Source: Marmoricola sp. (GTDB lineage: Bacteria; Actinomycetota; Actinomycetes; Propionibacteriales; Nocardioidaceae). From it: 6,022 nucleotides of DNA. The notes under the pieces are model-generated. The model made no database searches and was not told the DNA's origin. It worked only from the letters and a program-made list of their open reading frames with translations. Both the position numbers and the translations under genes were made by a program. Location of the stretch: contig JASLCW010000165.1 in the NCBI GenBank assembly GCA_030151765.1, positions 1 through 6,022 on the forward strand. Reading direction: 5' to 3'. Below are positions 4,375 to 6,022 of the stretch, one piece after another (position 1 is the stretch's first letter; each line of letters opens with the position of its first letter).

Positions 4375-6022
4375 TCAGGACACCGGGGCGGCGGCGGTGA
4401 TCCGGTGCAGGGCGAACTCCCGGTCGTCGTCGGCGCGTTCGTCGAAGGCCGAGAGCCGGCCGCCCTCGACGCGACGCGGGCGGACCATGCGCTCGGCGAC
4501 GGTTCCGTCGTTGCCGACGTAGCCGATCACGACCTGCTCGCCGGACTCGGCGGCGCCGCGGAGCAGGGCGATCACGTCGGCAGGGGCACTGACCGAAGCG
4601 CGGGCCGGGCGGCTGGCCGCGGCCCGGTCGCCGGCACGGATCGCGGAGACGACGGCGGCCACGCGCGCCTGTGCGCGCACCTCGGCCTGGGCGCCGCCGC
4701 GAGCCTTCGGAGTGCGGGCGCGATAGCCGTCGGCACGGGCCACCCGGACGGTGCCGTCGGGCGCCTCGACGACCGGGGCGAAGCCGAGTTCGCGGATCCG
4801 GGGGAGCAGTTGTCCCAGGGGCACGTCGGAGATCACGACGGTCGGCGCGATCCGGCGCAGCCGCAACGACGGTGCCTCGGGATGGTGCATCAGCTCGGTC
4901 AGTGCGAGTTCGTCGTCGGAGCGCAGGAAGGACTCGGCCACGCCCGCTCGAAGGACGCCGAAGCGCCGGGCCACATCGTCGACCAGATAGGTCAGCGCCT
5001 GCGGGACCGGCGTACGCGAGGTCTCGTCGAGGAAGACGTGCACCTCGTTGGCGGACCAGCCCGCGTCGAAGGCGCGGCGTACCGAATCGGCCGCGAAGCG
5101 ATAGACGGTGGCGCCCCCGCGCGACTCGACGTCGGCGAGCAGTGCGAGCCGGCGAGCCAGACCGGACTCGAGCGGGCCGGGCGCGACCGCGGTGAGATCG
5201 GCCTGGAGCAACAGGTGGTCCACCGGCGGTGGCATCAGTGCGTCCAGGACAGCGGCGGCGTCCTTGCCGGCCACCAGGGCACGCCCGAAGGTGGAGAGGC
5301 TGCCTCGCGCGAGGAGGCCGAGCGCGGCGGCCTCGAGCAGCAGCGGCTCGATCTCGGCCTCGTGCGCGCGGTTCTGTCGTGGCCCGGACCAACGCAGCCG
5401 CTCGACGAGTCCGGCGAGTCCGGTGCCCGCCGCCAGCGCGGAGCCGGGTGAAAGCTCGGCGAACTCGTCCAGGACCCGTCGCCTGATCGCGGGGAGCCAG
5501 CCGGCCTCGGCACCCTCGGAGAGGGCATTGACCGGGCCGGTGCCGGACCGGGTGCCGACGGCTGCGGGTCGCCGCGGCATCGTCAGCCAGGCATTCGCGA
5601 GCGTCGCCCACCGGGCCGCCGGCGTGCCGGCCAGCCAGGCGTCATAGCGGTCCGTGGGCAACCAGGCGGCGTCGAGCTCGTCGGTCATCCCGATCGCGAA
5701 GAGGCCGGCGGACACGGCGACCTCGACGACCAGTGCGGCCTCCTCCACCTCGATGTGGAGCAGTGTCGCGGTCGCCCGCAGGTCGCGTACGCCGAGCCCG
5801 CCGGCGCGCAGTGCGGCCGGCGGCTTGCTGCCCCAGGCTTCGCCGAGCACCTCGACGCGATGCGCCAACTCGGCGGCAGCACCGGCGGCGATCCGGTCGA
5901 CGAGGCCGCCTTCGACCTCACCGGCCGGGGTCTCGGGAGGAGCATCGATGTCTGCGCGCGTCGTACGACCCTCGCGCAGCGCGAGACGGACCGACCAGGG
6001 CACGGTGACCCTGCGATGGTCG
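4375..6022 (-). CDS. Helicase-associated protein of the Rv0862c type, C-terminal part
   Basis: This frame is open to the window edge, so the N-terminus is missing. Numbering from the GTG at 6003 (probably an internal Val, since coding-like sequence continues upstream), 542 residues are visible. Residues about 264-355 form an XPB/Ssl2-type helicase-associated domain, with LLLQADLTAVAPGPL, YRFAADSVRRAFDAG and PVPQALTYLVDDVARRFG; about 378-422 continue as a small alpha/beta region. Residues about 474-540 resemble a WYL domain, with VVIGYVGNDG, RMVRPRRVEGGRLSAF and the closing REFALHRI. The region before 260 is Ala/Leu-rich and helical. No Walker A or DExH motif is visible here, so this is not itself a recognisable helicase. 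Homologues sit beside XPB in many actinobacteria (Rv0862c next to Rv0861c in M. tuberculosis, from memory), implying a joint role in DNA repair. Here the XPB gene is displaced about 3.6 kb downstream. The gene ends 167 bp before the GntR gene. The exact biochemical role is unknown. Confidence 0.85.
   Translation of the reverse strand, partial: DHRRVTVPWSVRLALREGRTTRADIDAPPETPAGEVEGGLVDRIAAGAAAELAHRVEVLGEAWGSKPPAALRAGGLGVRDLRATATLLHIEVEEAALVVEVAVSAGLFAIGMTDELDAAWLPTDRYDAWLAGTPAARWATLANAWLTMPRRPAAVGTRSGTGPVNALSEGAEAGWLPAIRRRVLDEFAELSPGSALAAGTGLAGLVERLRWSGPRQNRAHEAEIEPLLLEAAALGLLARGSLSTFGRALVAGKDAAAVLDALMPPPVDHLLLQADLTAVAPGPLESGLARRLALLADVESRGGATVYRFAADSVRRAFDAGWSANEVHVFLDETSRTPVPQALTYLVDDVARRFGVLRAGVAESFLRSDDELALTELMHHPEAPSLRLRRIAPTVVISDVPLGQLLPRIRELGFAPVVEAPDGTVRVARADGYRARTPKARGGAQAEVRAQARVAAVVSAIRAGDRAAASRPARASVSAPADVIALLRGAAESGEQVVIGYVGNDGTVAERMVRPRRVEGGRLSAFDERADDDREFALHRITAAAPVS

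Noticed and set aside
4363..5451. Open frame of 362 codons on the plus strand opposite the helicase-associated gene
   Set aside because: It has no recognisable domain, and the minus-strand frame matches a known family over its length.

Overview
The window is high-GC DNA with GTG and TTG starts, 4-bp start/stop overlaps and a possible leaderless gene. Together with an XPB-type repair helicase and its usual neighbour, this points to an actinobacterium, probably of the Nocardioides/Propionibacteriales type; the genus is inferred from style only. Every gene I can support lies on the minus strand, so transcription runs from high to low coordinates. I see no tRNA, rRNA, CRISPR array, transposase or integrase.

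Read in the direction of transcription, the window opens with the 3' part of a large helicase-associated protein gene (4375-6022, cut by the window edge). Its product carries an XPB/Ssl2-like helicase-associated domain and ends in a WYL-like domain. A 167-bp intergenic region follows (4208-4374). It holds two related inverted repeats, the first a likely terminator, then a candidate promoter and a perfect 10+10 operator palindrome. Next is a compact three-gene operon: a YtrA-type GntR repressor (TTG start), an ABC ATPase and a six-helix membrane permease, joined by two 4-bp overlaps. After about 45 bp comes a secreted seven-repeat RCC1/BLIP-II-like beta-propeller protein. Only 22 bp further on, the gene for the DNA repair helicase XPB begins and runs out of the window after its Walker A motif.

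The two outer genes belong together. In actinobacteria such as Mycobacterium tuberculosis (Rv0862c next to ercC3/Rv0861c, from memory), the XPB gene lies beside this helicase-associated gene, and the two proteins here visibly share a homologous domain. In this window about 3.6 kb (GntR-ABC-permease-RCC1) separates them. A 7-bp direct repeat sits at the two edges, and joining the flanks there would rebuild a tight two-gene unit. The insertion reading is inference.

The inner genes look like a self-regulated membrane-stress or export module: the repressor would bind the palindrome over its own promoter until an envelope or antibiotic signal relieves it. Whether the secreted propeller belongs functionally to that module is open, but its position at the operon's 3' end and its Sec-type signal make an extracellular role likely.
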